Assembly (NCBI GenBank): GCA_949752735.1
Contig: OX457044.1
Location: 17,736,185-17,800,184, forward strand
DNA from: Lumbricus terrestris
Lineage: Eukaryota > Annelida > Clitellata > Crassiclitellata > Lumbricidae
Length of the DNA: 64,000 nucleotides
Direction of reading: 5' to 3'
This document shows, in pieces, positions 55,985 through 63,283 of this stretch (position 1 is its first letter; the number at the start of each line of letters is the position of its first letter). The translations under genes and the position numbers were made by a program. Below the pieces are notes generated by a model that saw only the letters and a program-made list of their open reading frames with translations, made no database searches and was not told the DNA's origin.

Positions 55985-56881
55985 TTATAATGTCGACATT
56001 ATATTTTTATAACCATCTTTACTCAGCGCTTCTTGCCGTAGTAACTCGTCGCATATCGCCACGATCTCGTTTCTTACTCCGGTGTTACCCGCGTTGAAGC
56101 CGTTAACTAATAAATCTAGCCGTTTCACTAATACATTTGGGTCTTCGGAGATGACGATTACACCAACGCCTTTACCTACCGTACTGCGGGGCCTATTTTC
56201 CCATATCGGTTTGACAATTTTCCATTTGGCACCCGCAGATGATTTAGGTTTGTTCGGATTTTTTGACTGTGCTATAGCATTCGTCGCGTACAGAATTTCA
56301 GCGTAATCGGTCTTGTCATTATCATCGTATATCGCGATGTCCGGCTCTTTCATCGTCAACAACTCCCAAAGTCCCGGTGTTCCTGTGTAAGTCTTATCTC
56401 CCACCGTCACGTCGTCTCCTTGAATCGAAATCGGAGTGTTGCCGATGTAGAATTGCCTATTTTTGGTTTTTATTCCAAACGTCGTGTCGACGATTTTTTC
56501 ATCAGAGGCGTATTGATGAAGGTACTTTGCCGCCATATCTCCTAAATACAGGGTTCTGATATCCTCAGTCGGATCGGAGCTATACGCTTCTATCGAAGGA
56601 TGCTGAGGAAATTGAAGACCCTGTAACGAAGGAAGTGCTTGTAGCGCATTTGAAGTAGCTACCGAATTTTGTTTGATCGCGGACAATAAGACATTTTGCT
56701 CTTTGGAAATTGCGGATTGTGAATCGACGATAGGTTTGAAGAACTTGGTTAAATCTTGCTGAAGCCCCGAATCTCCTAATCTCTCCGATAAAAAGTTTTG
56801 TTGAATATTCTTCTTTGTTTTCAGATACTCCCCGACGATAAGGTCTCTTTTCGCTGGGTCGGTTATTTTTAGAAACGACAT
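55985..56881 (-). CDS. ITDPAKR-family protein, long form
   Basis: 298 residues from the ATG at 56881 (context TAATTTTAAA); an upstream ATG at 56938 would add 19 residues but falls in the spacer. The N-terminus FLKITDPAKRDLIVGEYLKT is shared with three shorter genes upstream. Residues about 120-290 form a separate globular part (YLGDMAAKYLHQYAS…IKTKNRQFYIGNTPISIQ…GTPGLWELLTMKEPDI…GAKWKIVKPIWE) followed by a helical C-terminus. It looks like a conserved Polinton protein of unknown role, possibly virion-associated. It is the likely parent of the truncated paralogues. Confidence 0.6.
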   Translation of the reverse strand: MSFLKITDPAKRDLIVGEYLKTKKNIQQNFLSERLGDSGLQQDLTKFFKPIVDSQSAISKEQNVLLSAIKQNSVATSNALQALPSLQGLQFPQHPSIEAYSSDPTEDIRTLYLGDMAAKYLHQYASDEKIVDTTFGIKTKNRQFYIGNTPISIQGDDVTVGDKTYTGTPGLWELLTMKEPDIAIYDDNDKTDYAEILYATNAIAQSKNPNKPKSSAGAKWKIVKPIWENRPRSTVGKGVGVIVISEDPNVLVKRLDLLVNGFNAGNTGVRNEIVAICDELLRQEALSKDGYKNIMSTL

Positions 56882-57010
56882 TTTAAAATTAGAAACATAA
56901 TGTTTTTCAGACGTGTTTTTAGACGTGTGAAAAAACATAAGTTGGTCGTATTTCCAGACATGATAACATACGTCTACATGATTGCATGTATGTTTGTCTT
57001 TTTTGATAGA

Positions 57011-57328
57011 TTAGTTATTTTTGTTATTGAATTCTTCAATCTCGCTCAGCATCGTCTCACTCTCACGTGAAATGATATCAACTACGCGAGCTTCTGAAAT
57101 ATAACCGTTGTTCGCGTCGAATTTCATGCCAGCTAGCGATTTCATCGTTTCAAGCATCTCAGCTTTCGCCATCAGCCTTTTACTGATATAGCTGTCGATT
57201 ATATTTTGCAGCCCCGAATCACTAAATAAATCCGATAAAAAGTTTTGATGAATACTCTTCTTTGTTTTCAGAAATTCCGCAACGATAAACTTTCTTTTCG
57301 CGGGATCGGTTATTTCTAGATGCGGCAT
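57011..57328 (-). CDS. ITDPAKR-family short paralogue 1
   Basis: 105 residues. LEITDPAKRKFIVAEFLKTK and SDSGLQNIIDSY match the long form's first 45 residues. The rest is a helical, acidic coiled-coil-like tail (IISRESETMLSEIEEFNNKN). The globular half is absent. It is flanked on both sides by copies of a ~110-bp AT-rich spacer with ACGTATTTCC and CATACGTCTACATG repeats, so it was duplicated as a gene-plus-spacer cassette. Confidence 0.55.
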   Translation of the reverse strand: MPHLEITDPAKRKFIVAEFLKTKKSIHQNFLSDLFSDSGLQNIIDSYISKRLMAKAEMLETMKSLAGMKFDANNGYISEARVVDIISRESETMLSEIEEFNNKNN

Positions 57329-57462
57329 TTTAAGTTAGTAAAAAAATATAATGTTTTCAGACGTGTGAAAAAACATAAGTTGGACGTATTTCCCAACGTA
57401 ACAACATACGTCTACATGTTTTCACGTATGTTAGACGTATTTCCAGACATAACGACATAGGT

Positions 57463-57912
57463 CTACATGTTCGCGTTAGTCGTTTTTTGATAGATTGAGT
57501 GTAAGGACTGCCTGACTTCTTCTGTTGCTTGATTGAGGCGTGAGATTTTCGCTTCCATGTTGTCTATCATGACTTTCTTCTTTCTCCTAATTTCTTCAAT
57601 CTCGCTCAGCATCGAATCAATCTCAATCTCGCTCAGCTTCGAATCAATCTCAACTGAAATGATATCACCTATGAAATCTTGTGTAATAAGATCGTTGATC
57701 CTGCCGTGTTTCATGGCAGCTAGCGTGTTGATCTTTTCAACCATCTCAGATTTCATCCTCCGCTTTTTATCAATATAGCTATCGATTATACTTTGTATCT
57801 CCAAATCACGAGATAAATCTAATAAAAAGTTTTGAAGAATACTCTTTGTTTTCTGAAATTCCGCAACTATAAACTCTTTTTTCGCGGGATCGGTAATTCT
57901 TTGAATCGACAT
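57463..57912 (-). CDS. ITDPAKR-family short paralogue 2
   Basis: 149 residues from the ATG at 57912 (the longer frame from 58014 reads through spacer sequence). It starts IQRITDPAKKEFIVAEFQKT, then IIDSYIDKKRRMKSEMVEKI. A partial internal duplication (LSEIEIDSMLSEIEE) is visible. The C-terminus TTNAN matches the end of the 232-residue membrane protein upstream, so it may be a chimera of the two gene types. Mainly helical; function unknown. Confidence 0.55.
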   Translation of the reverse strand: MSIQRITDPAKKEFIVAEFQKTKSILQNFLLDLSRDLEIQSIIDSYIDKKRRMKSEMVEKINTLAAMKHGRINDLITQDFIGDIISVEIDSKLSEIEIDSMLSEIEEIRRKKKVMIDNMEAKISRLNQATEEVRQSLHSIYQKTTNANM

Positions 57913-58010
57913 TTTAAGTAAGTAAAAAAATATAATGTTTTCAGACGTGTTTTTTCGACATGTTTTAAAACATAAGTTGGTCGTATTTCCAGACAGATTC
58001 GTTATTTTTC

Positions 58011-58388
58011 TCAAACATAGATTGAAAGTGCATCCTGACTTATTCCTTGATTGCGTAACGATTCCGCTATGGTTGTAATCTTATTGCCCCAAATTTCTTT
58101 AATATCGCTTAGAATCAGATAATATTCCTCAACTGAAATGATATCATCCACGAGAGCTTTTATAATATGGTCGCTGATCGTGTTGAGTTTCGCGACAGCT
58201 TGCGTTTTGATTTCTTCGTGCTTCTCAGCTTTCATCATCTGATTTTTATAGCTGTCGATTAAACTTCCCATCTCCGAATCACCTATTAAACCCCATAAAA
58301 TTTGTTGATTATGTTCATCGATTATTTTCAGATTTTCTACAACGAAATCGGCTCTTTTCGCGGGATCGGTTATTTTTTGAAACGACAT
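58011..58388 (-). CDS. ITDPAKR-family short paralogue 3
   Basis: 125 residues. FQKITDPAKRADFVVENLKI is joined to KAEKHEEIKTQAVAKLNTIS, then ILSDIKEI, which matches the second half of the neighbouring membrane protein (KAEKHEKIKTLADAKLNTIS). The gene thus fuses the N-module of one type to the C-module of the other. Spacer repeats lie on both sides. Confidence 0.55.
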   Translation of the reverse strand: MSFQKITDPAKRADFVVENLKIIDEHNQQILWGLIGDSEMGSLIDSYKNQMMKAEKHEEIKTQAVAKLNTISDHIIKALVDDIISVEEYYLILSDIKEIWGNKITTIAESLRNQGISQDALSIYV

Positions 58389-58479
58389 TTTAAAATTAGG
58401 AATATAATGTTTTTAGACGTATTTTTTAACATGTTTCAAAACATAAGTTAGACGTATTTCCAGACGTAACGACATACGT

Positions 58480-59178
58480 CTACATGTTTTCACGTATGTT
58501 CGCGTTAGTAGTTTTTTTGGTAGATTCGTTATTTTTCTCAAACATAGATTTAAGGTGCTGCCTGACTTCATCTCTTCCACGATCGATGAGTGATTGTTTC
58601 GTCACCTCGTCCATCGCGTCGATCGCAACTTTAATATTACTCCTAATTTCTTCTTTCATGCCGTTGAATTTTTCAATCTCGCTCAGAATCAGGGAATATT
58701 CCTGGTCTGAAATGTTATCATCCATGAGAGCTTTTGAAATATGGTCGCTGATCGTGTTGAGTTTAGCATCGGCTAGCGTTTTGATTTTTTCGTGCTTCTC
58801 AGCCTTCAGCGCCAGCTTTTTACTGATGTAGATACCGATTAAACCTAGCAACCCCGTACCTATTCCCACTCCTTGCACAGCAATAGCAACGGGTGCTGCT
58901 ATAATAGTGGATAATACTGCGAATCCTGAAACAGAGAGTCCCGCCGTGACCGCCCCGAGGATGATGTCTACTGCGCCGATTACGCTTACACTTCTATGGT
59001 ACTTTTTACTCAACGCCGCTCTTTTGTCGCGTTCTTGCTCGATTTCCTTCTTAATTTCACCAATCTTTTGAAGTCGATACGTTTGCGCCGACCCGGTGAC
59101 GATATGTATTTCTCCTTCCGGTGCCGATGGAAGCTTCGGATAGAGTGATTGCGTTGTTTTGATGCCGTCGTATTCCAT
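58480..59178 (-). CDS. Membrane coiled-coil protein of the Polinton
   Basis: 232 residues. N-terminal PEGEIHIVTGSAQTYRLQKI is followed by a charged helix (EIKKEIEQERDKRAALSKKY). Two hydrophobic segments come next (about res 67-90 and 91-116: GAVDIILGAVTAGLSVSGF; VAIAVQGVGIGTGLLGLIGI). A long helical C-terminal part (ALKAEKHEKIKTLADAKLN…YSLILSEIEKF…) recurs in the short paralogues. It could act at a membrane during entry or assembly, but no motif proves this. It starts with a weaker context (AATAAAACGAATG) than its neighbours. Confidence 0.55.
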   Translation of the reverse strand: MEYDGIKTTQSLYPKLPSAPEGEIHIVTGSAQTYRLQKIGEIKKEIEQERDKRAALSKKYHRSVSVIGAVDIILGAVTAGLSVSGFAVLSTIIAAPVAIAVQGVGIGTGLLGLIGIYISKKLALKAEKHEKIKTLADAKLNTISDHISKALMDDNISDQEYSLILSEIEKFNGMKEEIRSNIKVAIDAMDEVTKQSLIDRGRDEVRQHLKSMFEKNNESTKKTTNANIRENM

Positions 59179-59203
59179 TCGTTTTATTTACGCGATATAT
59201 TTT

Positions 59204-59602
59204 TTAGATTAGATAATTTACACGACATAGCGAATCTCCCGCGTTAATGGTTACCACTGAATCGGAGTTGTTTTGAATAGTGACTATGATATCATCAACC
59301 ACATCATCCGAAACCACTTCGTTTTGTAGACTGCATCTTTGTTCTTTGATACTCTGTTTGAGGGAAATGAGACAAAGTCCCGCAGACATTTCTACCCCGA
59401 GTCCAAGAGTTAGCGTAGTTGTCGCCTTTGGTTGTATCGTTATAACATTTTGCGCAAAAATCTCCCATCTTACGCCTTCTAGTAGCCTAATTGGATTGTG
59501 GGTAACGCCCCTCGTAATCTTCCAATGGACTTGCATGGGTTGCATTCTAACCTCGACCGGCCTAGTTGGTTTAGTTCCAAATTTGTGTAATGGTCTTGAC
59601 AT
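59204..59602 (-). CDS. dUTPase-fold-like protein, catalytic motifs absent
   Basis: 132 residues. The C-terminal two thirds follow the trimeric dUTPase pattern: ITIQPKATTTLTLGLGVEMS, AGLCLISLK, DDIIVTIQNNSDSVVTINAG, then DSLCRVNYLI, matching the 'P.x.x.i.tGl…i…N.s…v.i.xGdriaQl' framework. The usual catalytic boxes (the Asp-containing first motif, RSGL and the Tyr/Asp hairpin) are not recognisable. It is probably a structural or regulatory descendant rather than an active enzyme. It is placed between the membrane protein and the pVI-like protein. Confidence 0.5.
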   Translation of the reverse strand: MSRPLHKFGTKPTRPVEVRMQPMQVHWKITRGVTHNPIRLLEGVRWEIFAQNVITIQPKATTTLTLGLGVEMSAGLCLISLKQSIKEQRCSLQNEVVSDDVVDDIIVTIQNNSDSVVTINAGDSLCRVNYLI

Positions 59603-59617
59603 TTTATAAAGACTAAA

Positions 59618-60205
59618 TTATAATATATTGCCGATAATCGGAATGTTTTTAAACGGGGAATCAGGACCTAGTAAAAATCCTTTACCTATAGGCACATACC
59701 CCGACCCTGTTTTCATGTACAACCCGGATCCTGCTATCGAGGCGCCTTTTGGCCATGGGGTTATGTACAAACCAGACCCAGCTGCTCTTATCTTCCACCC
59801 CATATCGTCTTTCTTCAAGTACGCTACTCCAGATCCGCTGATTTTATCCACAATCTTCGACGTGGCCGCGGAACCTAAGCCACTCATAGCCCCCGTAACT
59901 AAACTAGGTATAAGGAATTTAGCCGCTGTTGCTAGAAACGGAAGAATGGCGCCTATGAATCCTCCTTCGACTTTCTTATTATGCTCCAATTGCGTTTTAC
60001 TCATTTTGATGACTACGCCTGTTCCTTTTTCGTACGCCTTGGTCATTTTATTGATTTGAGCCTGTGTGAAAGCGAACATATCGTCGCCTTTAAAATCATC
60101 GTGCGCTAGTTTGATACTCACACCAGTTCCCGCTTGAAGAGATTTTTGAATTTTGTCTCGTTGCCCTTCTGAAATATTGACTTTATAGCCTATGTAGCGA
60201 CTCAT
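59618..60205 (-). CDS. Minor virion protein with membrane-active segment (pVI/pX-like?)
   Basis: 195 residues. Residues 11-76 hold two diverged repeats (SEGQRDKIQKSLQAGTGVSI and TQAQINKMTKAYEKGTGVVI). A hydrophobic stretch covers 81-112 (GGFIGAILPFLATAAKFLIP, SLVTGAMSGLG). The C-terminal part has GSGLY repeats and ends FKNIPIIGNIL. Motifs matching [MIL]xGx|G are MSGL|G (107-111), ISGS|G (122-126) and IAGS|G (157-161). Cleavage would free the amphipathic middle, as in adenovirus membrane-lytic protein VI. It lies directly next to penton. Confidence 0.6.
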   Translation of the reverse strand: MSRYIGYKVNISEGQRDKIQKSLQAGTGVSIKLAHDDFKGDDMFAFTQAQINKMTKAYEKGTGVVIKMSKTQLEHNKKVEGGFIGAILPFLATAAKFLIPSLVTGAMSGLGSAATSKIVDKISGSGVAYLKKDDMGWKIRAAGSGLYITPWPKGASIAGSGLYMKTGSGYVPIGKGFLLGPDSPFKNIPIIGNIL

Positions 60206-60226
60206 TTTAGTTTACAAAAAAAACTT

Positions 60227-61021
60227 TCAAACTTCTCTGATGTGAAAACGAATCGTCAATTCTTCTCCTCTAAGATTTACCTCTTTCCCATTTTGGTCTG
60301 TCAGCACCGTTGTCATCGTTGAAATGGTAGATAGCGTAATGGGGAGATAAATTAAATTATGCGGCTCTTGGATAATTTTGTATCCCGGGGCTACGTTCGG
60401 GAAAAAAGAATGTATTACGTTTATCGTCGTTCCGTTAAGGTATGAAGACCCGATAATGTCGTTGGTCAGTAGTAAATTGCTGATACTCATTATATCTACT
60501 ATGTTCTTCGATTCGTTATATCCTACAAGATAGACATATTTTATAAAACCTAGAACCTTTCCAATCGAATTCCGAGGCGTAAAATCAACCGCATAGTGCT
60601 CTGCTATATTTAACACAGTCTTCAACGTATTGGTGTTTGGTTCTATTGAGATACAGTACTCTGAATTTACCCTGTCGTAATGCCCATTCTCCTTCATGAT
60701 TCTCTGTATGTGGGCGTTGATATCTGTTATTTCATAGCTTCCCTCCGGTATTTCTATGTTAAACCAAGGGCTCACACCATTCGGTGAATACCTAAAGTTG
60801 TTGTTTGTAGCGTCGATATTTGGAAAAGAATAGTATGTTGCGAGATCTACGAAGGCCATTTCGTATTTTTTATTTTTGTCTAGTTCAATAGGTGGATTAA
60901 ACTTTGTTCTGATTTTTGTGCTCTTTTCGCTTAGCAGAATGTAAAATGACGTTTTTGGTTCCGTGTTACGAGCCGTCTTTTCCGTATTATCAGCTATCTG
61001 TTTGAGAAGCGATGATTCCAT
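60227..61021 (-). CDS. mCP: Minor capsid protein (penton), single jelly-roll type
   Basis: 264 residues. It shows the Polinton penton signature: FYILLSEKSTKI, YEMAFVDLATYYSFPNIDAT, WFNIEIPEGSYEITDINAHI and a strand-rich C-terminus ending LTIRFHIREV. No membrane segment is seen. It would occupy the five-fold vertices, where fibres attach in related virions. It lies between the membrane-active minor protein and the packaging ATPase, a typical virion-gene neighbourhood. Confidence 0.85.
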   Translation of the reverse strand: MESSLLKQIADNTEKTARNTEPKTSFYILLSEKSTKIRTKFNPPIELDKNKKYEMAFVDLATYYSFPNIDATNNNFRYSPNGVSPWFNIEIPEGSYEITDINAHIQRIMKENGHYDRVNSEYCISIEPNTNTLKTVLNIAEHYAVDFTPRNSIGKVLGFIKYVYLVGYNESKNIVDIMSISNLLLTNDIIGSSYLNGTTINVIHSFFPNVAPGYKIIQEPHNLIYLPITLSTISTMTTVLTDQNGKEVNLRGEELTIRFHIREV

Positions 61022-61027
61022 TTTTTA

Positions 61028-61819
61028 CTACAGAGGATTTTCGATTATATAAAATTGATCGAATCCGCAGCGATATTTACCATTGTACTTTTCGCTACTT
61101 AGATCGATGACGAGGAATCCGTGCGGTTGTTCCCATACCGTTTTGCATAGTTTTCTAAATTCATCTTTGTGCATGTCCGTACTAACATGGTCGTTATAGA
61201 TATGATCGAGGTTTTTCGTGTCCTGCTTGAACAGGCAAATAAAGTTTGCATTCTCTCTGATCGTTTGTCGTGGCAGTTTGAAATAATTCTGTGCTAGGTA
61301 AAAGCAATCCACATTACTATGCCTCCCCCGAATATAATATGTTTCGCACTTGTTTTGTTTTTCCAATTGTAAATCATCGAAAATCATCAGATTCTTCTTT
61401 CCGCTACTCATGGCCCCCGGGTCCGGTACATCATCGGCTTTTTCAAAGAACTTGGCAATTATATCGGATTTGGCTTCCGATTTTAATGTTTTTGCCATAT
61501 ATTCCATAATAAGGGCTGGCGAATCTTTTAGTTCCTCGATTTCACCTCGGTGTTCGAATAACCAAACGATCGCTTCTTTCGGTAATTTTTCTTCGAAGGC
61601 CTTTTTAATAATGCGATATTCAGGTTGAAACAGAGATTTACCGAATACCTGGAGGTTATTATAGTCCAACCAGTCTGGCCTGAGTAATAGATTCAGAAGA
61701 AGCGTTGTTTTGCCACAGCCGGACTTTCCGATTATCAGCCCCCGTATACTTTTGGGTAAAAGAGGATTATTAAATCTTTTCGATAGCGCAGATCCCCAAC
61801 TCAAATCTTTGATTTCCAT
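61028..61819 (-). CDS. ATPase: FtsK/HerA-type genome-packaging ATPase
   Basis: 263 residues. Walker A is GLIIGKSGCGKTTLLLNLL (about res 27-43). Walker B is KNLMIFDDLQ (D148, D149). A conserved RHSNVDCFYLAQNYFKLP stretch and QTIRENANFICLF follow. It is the A32-like packaging motor of Polintons. It is the first gene of the minus-strand block and is divergent from the PLA2 gene, 25 bases away, so the two share a promoter region. Confidence 0.93.
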   Translation of the reverse strand: MEIKDLSWGSALSKRFNNPLLPKSIRGLIIGKSGCGKTTLLLNLLLRPDWLDYNNLQVFGKSLFQPEYRIIKKAFEEKLPKEAIVWLFEHRGEIEELKDSPALIMEYMAKTLKSEAKSDIIAKFFEKADDVPDPGAMSSGKKNLMIFDDLQLEKQNKCETYYIRGRHSNVDCFYLAQNYFKLPRQTIRENANFICLFKQDTKNLDHIYNDHVSTDMHKDEFRKLCKTVWEQPHGFLVIDLSSEKYNGKYRCGFDQFYIIENPL

Positions 61820-61844
61820 TTTATTTATGTATTAAAAAAGCGAG

Positions 61845-62372
61845 ATGTATTGCGTAAAGTGTAAAAAACATACTGAAACGAGAGATGTACAAAACGTCGT
61901 GACGAATAACGGAAGACCGATGCTTCGAGGCGTTTGCGTTGTATGCGAAAAAACTAAAACTCAATTCGTAAAAGGCCCTACTACTAAAGGTGGAGATTTA
62001 GTTAGTTCATTGAATGCGGCCACTAGTAGCATTAAGTTACCATGGGCTAAGTTTCCCGGTGAGATGCATTTACCAGGGCATCAGTTTCTCGGTCCCGGTA
62101 CTAGGCTAGATTTGAGACTGAATCCAGACAGGACTCCTAAAGATTGGAGTAAACCTATTAATCGAGTAGATAACGCGGCGTATTACCATGATTTAGCTTA
62201 CGATCAACATACTGATACAGCTTCTAGGAATATTGCGGATTTAGCCATGATTAATGATTTGAACAACATTCCTAATCCGAGCTTGCGAAAACGAGTGGAG
62301 AGGGCCATAGTTAAACCTATATTATCTACTAAAGCGAGTCTTGGGTTAGGTTTAAAAAAAGCTCTGAAGTGA
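61845..62372 (+). CDS. Zinc ribbon plus parvovirus-type phospholipase A2 protein
   Basis: 175 residues. The N-terminus has YCVKCKK…GVCVVCEK, two CxxC pairs (C3, C6, C31, C34) of a zinc ribbon. Residues 78-135 form a PLA2 module like that in parvovirus capsid leaders: calcium loop FLGPGTRLDL (G83-G85) and catalytic AAYYHDLAYD (H115, D116). Such domains breach endosomal membranes. The C-terminus is basic (LRKRVERAIV…LGLKKALK). Its end overlaps the integrase frame across TTTAAAAAAAG. There is no signal peptide, so it would be virion-delivered rather than secreted. Confidence 0.8.
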   Translation: MYCVKCKKHTETRDVQNVVTNNGRPMLRGVCVVCEKTKTQFVKGPTTKGGDLVSSLNAATSSIKLPWAKFPGEMHLPGHQFLGPGTRLDLRLNPDRTPKDWSKPINRVDNAAYYHDLAYDQHTDTASRNIADLAMINDLNNIPNPSLRKRVERAIVKPILSTKASLGLGLKKALK

Positions 62373-63283
62373 AATGGACTGATCAATTAGCTGATGAGTT
62401 ACATAAACCGGTGGTTAGACATTTTAGGAAGAGGAAGGTGATTGTTAATGGGATAGATGAGATATGGGCGGCTGATTTGGTAGACATGCAGAGCTTCGCT
62501 AAAGATAACGATGGGGTGAAATACCTATTAACCGTTATAGATGTTTTTTCTAAATACGGTTGGATTGTGACATTGAAAGATAAGAGTGGGAAATCTACAG
62601 CTGACGGCTTCGTGAAGATACTCGAGGGTGGGAGGAAGCCTGTGAAATTATGGGTTGACAAAGGCAAAGAATTTTATAATAAGGATGTCAAGAATTTGGT
62701 TGAGTTGTACTCTACTGAGAATGAGGAAAAATCTTGCGTTGTTGAGAGATGGAACCGAACGATGAAAGAAAAGATGTATAAATATTTTTCAGCTAACTCG
62801 ACGAGAAGATACATCGATATATTAGATGAAATGGTTATCAATTATAATAATACAAGGCATTCTTCCATTAAAATGACACCCGTTAAGGCTAGTATGAAAG
62901 TGAATGAAAGGACCGTATTTATGAATTTAAATGGTAAAGAGATTTCAGAGCCTATTGTACCAAAGTTTTCAATTGGTGATAAAGTCAGAATAACTAAGAA
63001 GAAGAACATTTTTGAGAAGGGATATACACCCCGATGGACTGAGGAGGTATTTACAGTATCCCAGATTCAATACACGGTTCCACCAACTTATAAGATTACT
63101 GATTCTAATGGTGAGGAAATACAAGGTAGTTTTTATGAACAGGAGCTACAGAAAACAACTCAAGAAATATTTAGAATAGAAAAGATTATCAGGAAACGTG
63201 GGAAGAAATCGCTCGTGAAGTGGCTTGGATATCCAGAGTCTTTTAATTCGTGGGTAAATAATGAAGACTTAGTGGTCATGTGA
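62333..63283 (+). CDS. INT: Retroviral-type integrase with chromodomain, shortened catalytic spacing
   Basis: About 304 residues count from a GTG at 62369, but no ATG precedes the catalytic core, so translation probably depends on the upstream gene. The rve core is clear: IWAADLVDMQ (first Asp, D36 in GTG numbering), WVDKGKEFYN (D97) and VVERWNRTMK (E126). Only 28 residues separate the second Asp and the Glu, where retroviral-type integrases have 35. The chromodomain is at the end (RIEKIIRKRGKKSLVKWLGY, then NSWVNNEDLVVM). No HHCC zinc finger is visible. It inserts the element's ends; whether this copy is active is doubtful. The stop lies at the inner edge of the right TIR. Confidence 0.9.
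   Translation, partial: SESWVRFKKSSEVKWTDQLADELHKPVVRHFRKRKVIVNGIDEIWAADLVDMQSFAKDNDGVKYLLTVIDVFSKYGWIVTLKDKSGKSTADGFVKILEGGRKPVKLWVDKGKEFYNKDVKNLVELYSTENEEKSCVVERWNRTMKEKMYKYFSANSTRRYIDILDEMVINYNNTRHSSIKMTPVKASMKVNERTVFMNLNGKEISEPIVPKFSIGDKVRITKKKNIFEKGYTPRWTEEVFTVSQIQYTVPPTYKITDSNGEEIQGSFYEQELQKTTQEIFRIEKIIRKRGKKSLVKWLGYPESFNSWVNNEDLVVM
62345..62362 (+). promoter_or_regulatory. Candidate -1 ribosomal frameshift site
   Basis: In the PLA2 frame the codons read GGT TTA AAA AAA GCT CTG AAG TGA. Both T TTA AAA (62351-62357) and A AAA AAA (62354-62360) fit the X XXY YYZ rule. The integrase lies in the -1 frame, which is open from 62333 with no ATG. Slippage here would extend the PLA2 protein into the integrase. 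A stimulatory RNA structure was not demonstrated. Confidence 0.5.

Larger units (their letters stand above)
56885..58510. repeat. Four-copy gene-plus-spacer cassette with ACGT-rich spacers
   Basis: Spacers at about 56885-57005, 57335-57475, 57915-58005 and 58390-58510 share CATAATGTTTTxAGACGTGTT, ACATAAGTTxGxCGTATTTCC and CATACGTCTACATG. They follow the ITDPAKR-type genes. The spacers are more alike than the genes, which suggests recent amplification or gene conversion. Confidence 0.8.

Noticed and set aside
56885..56938. Upstream start for the long ITDPAKR protein
   Set aside because: The extra 19 codons lie in the repeated spacer; the ATG at 56881 has the shared start context.
57915..58014. 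Upstream start for short paralogue 2
   Set aside because: The extra 34 codons are spacer sequence, and the ATG at 57912 is followed directly by the family N-terminus.
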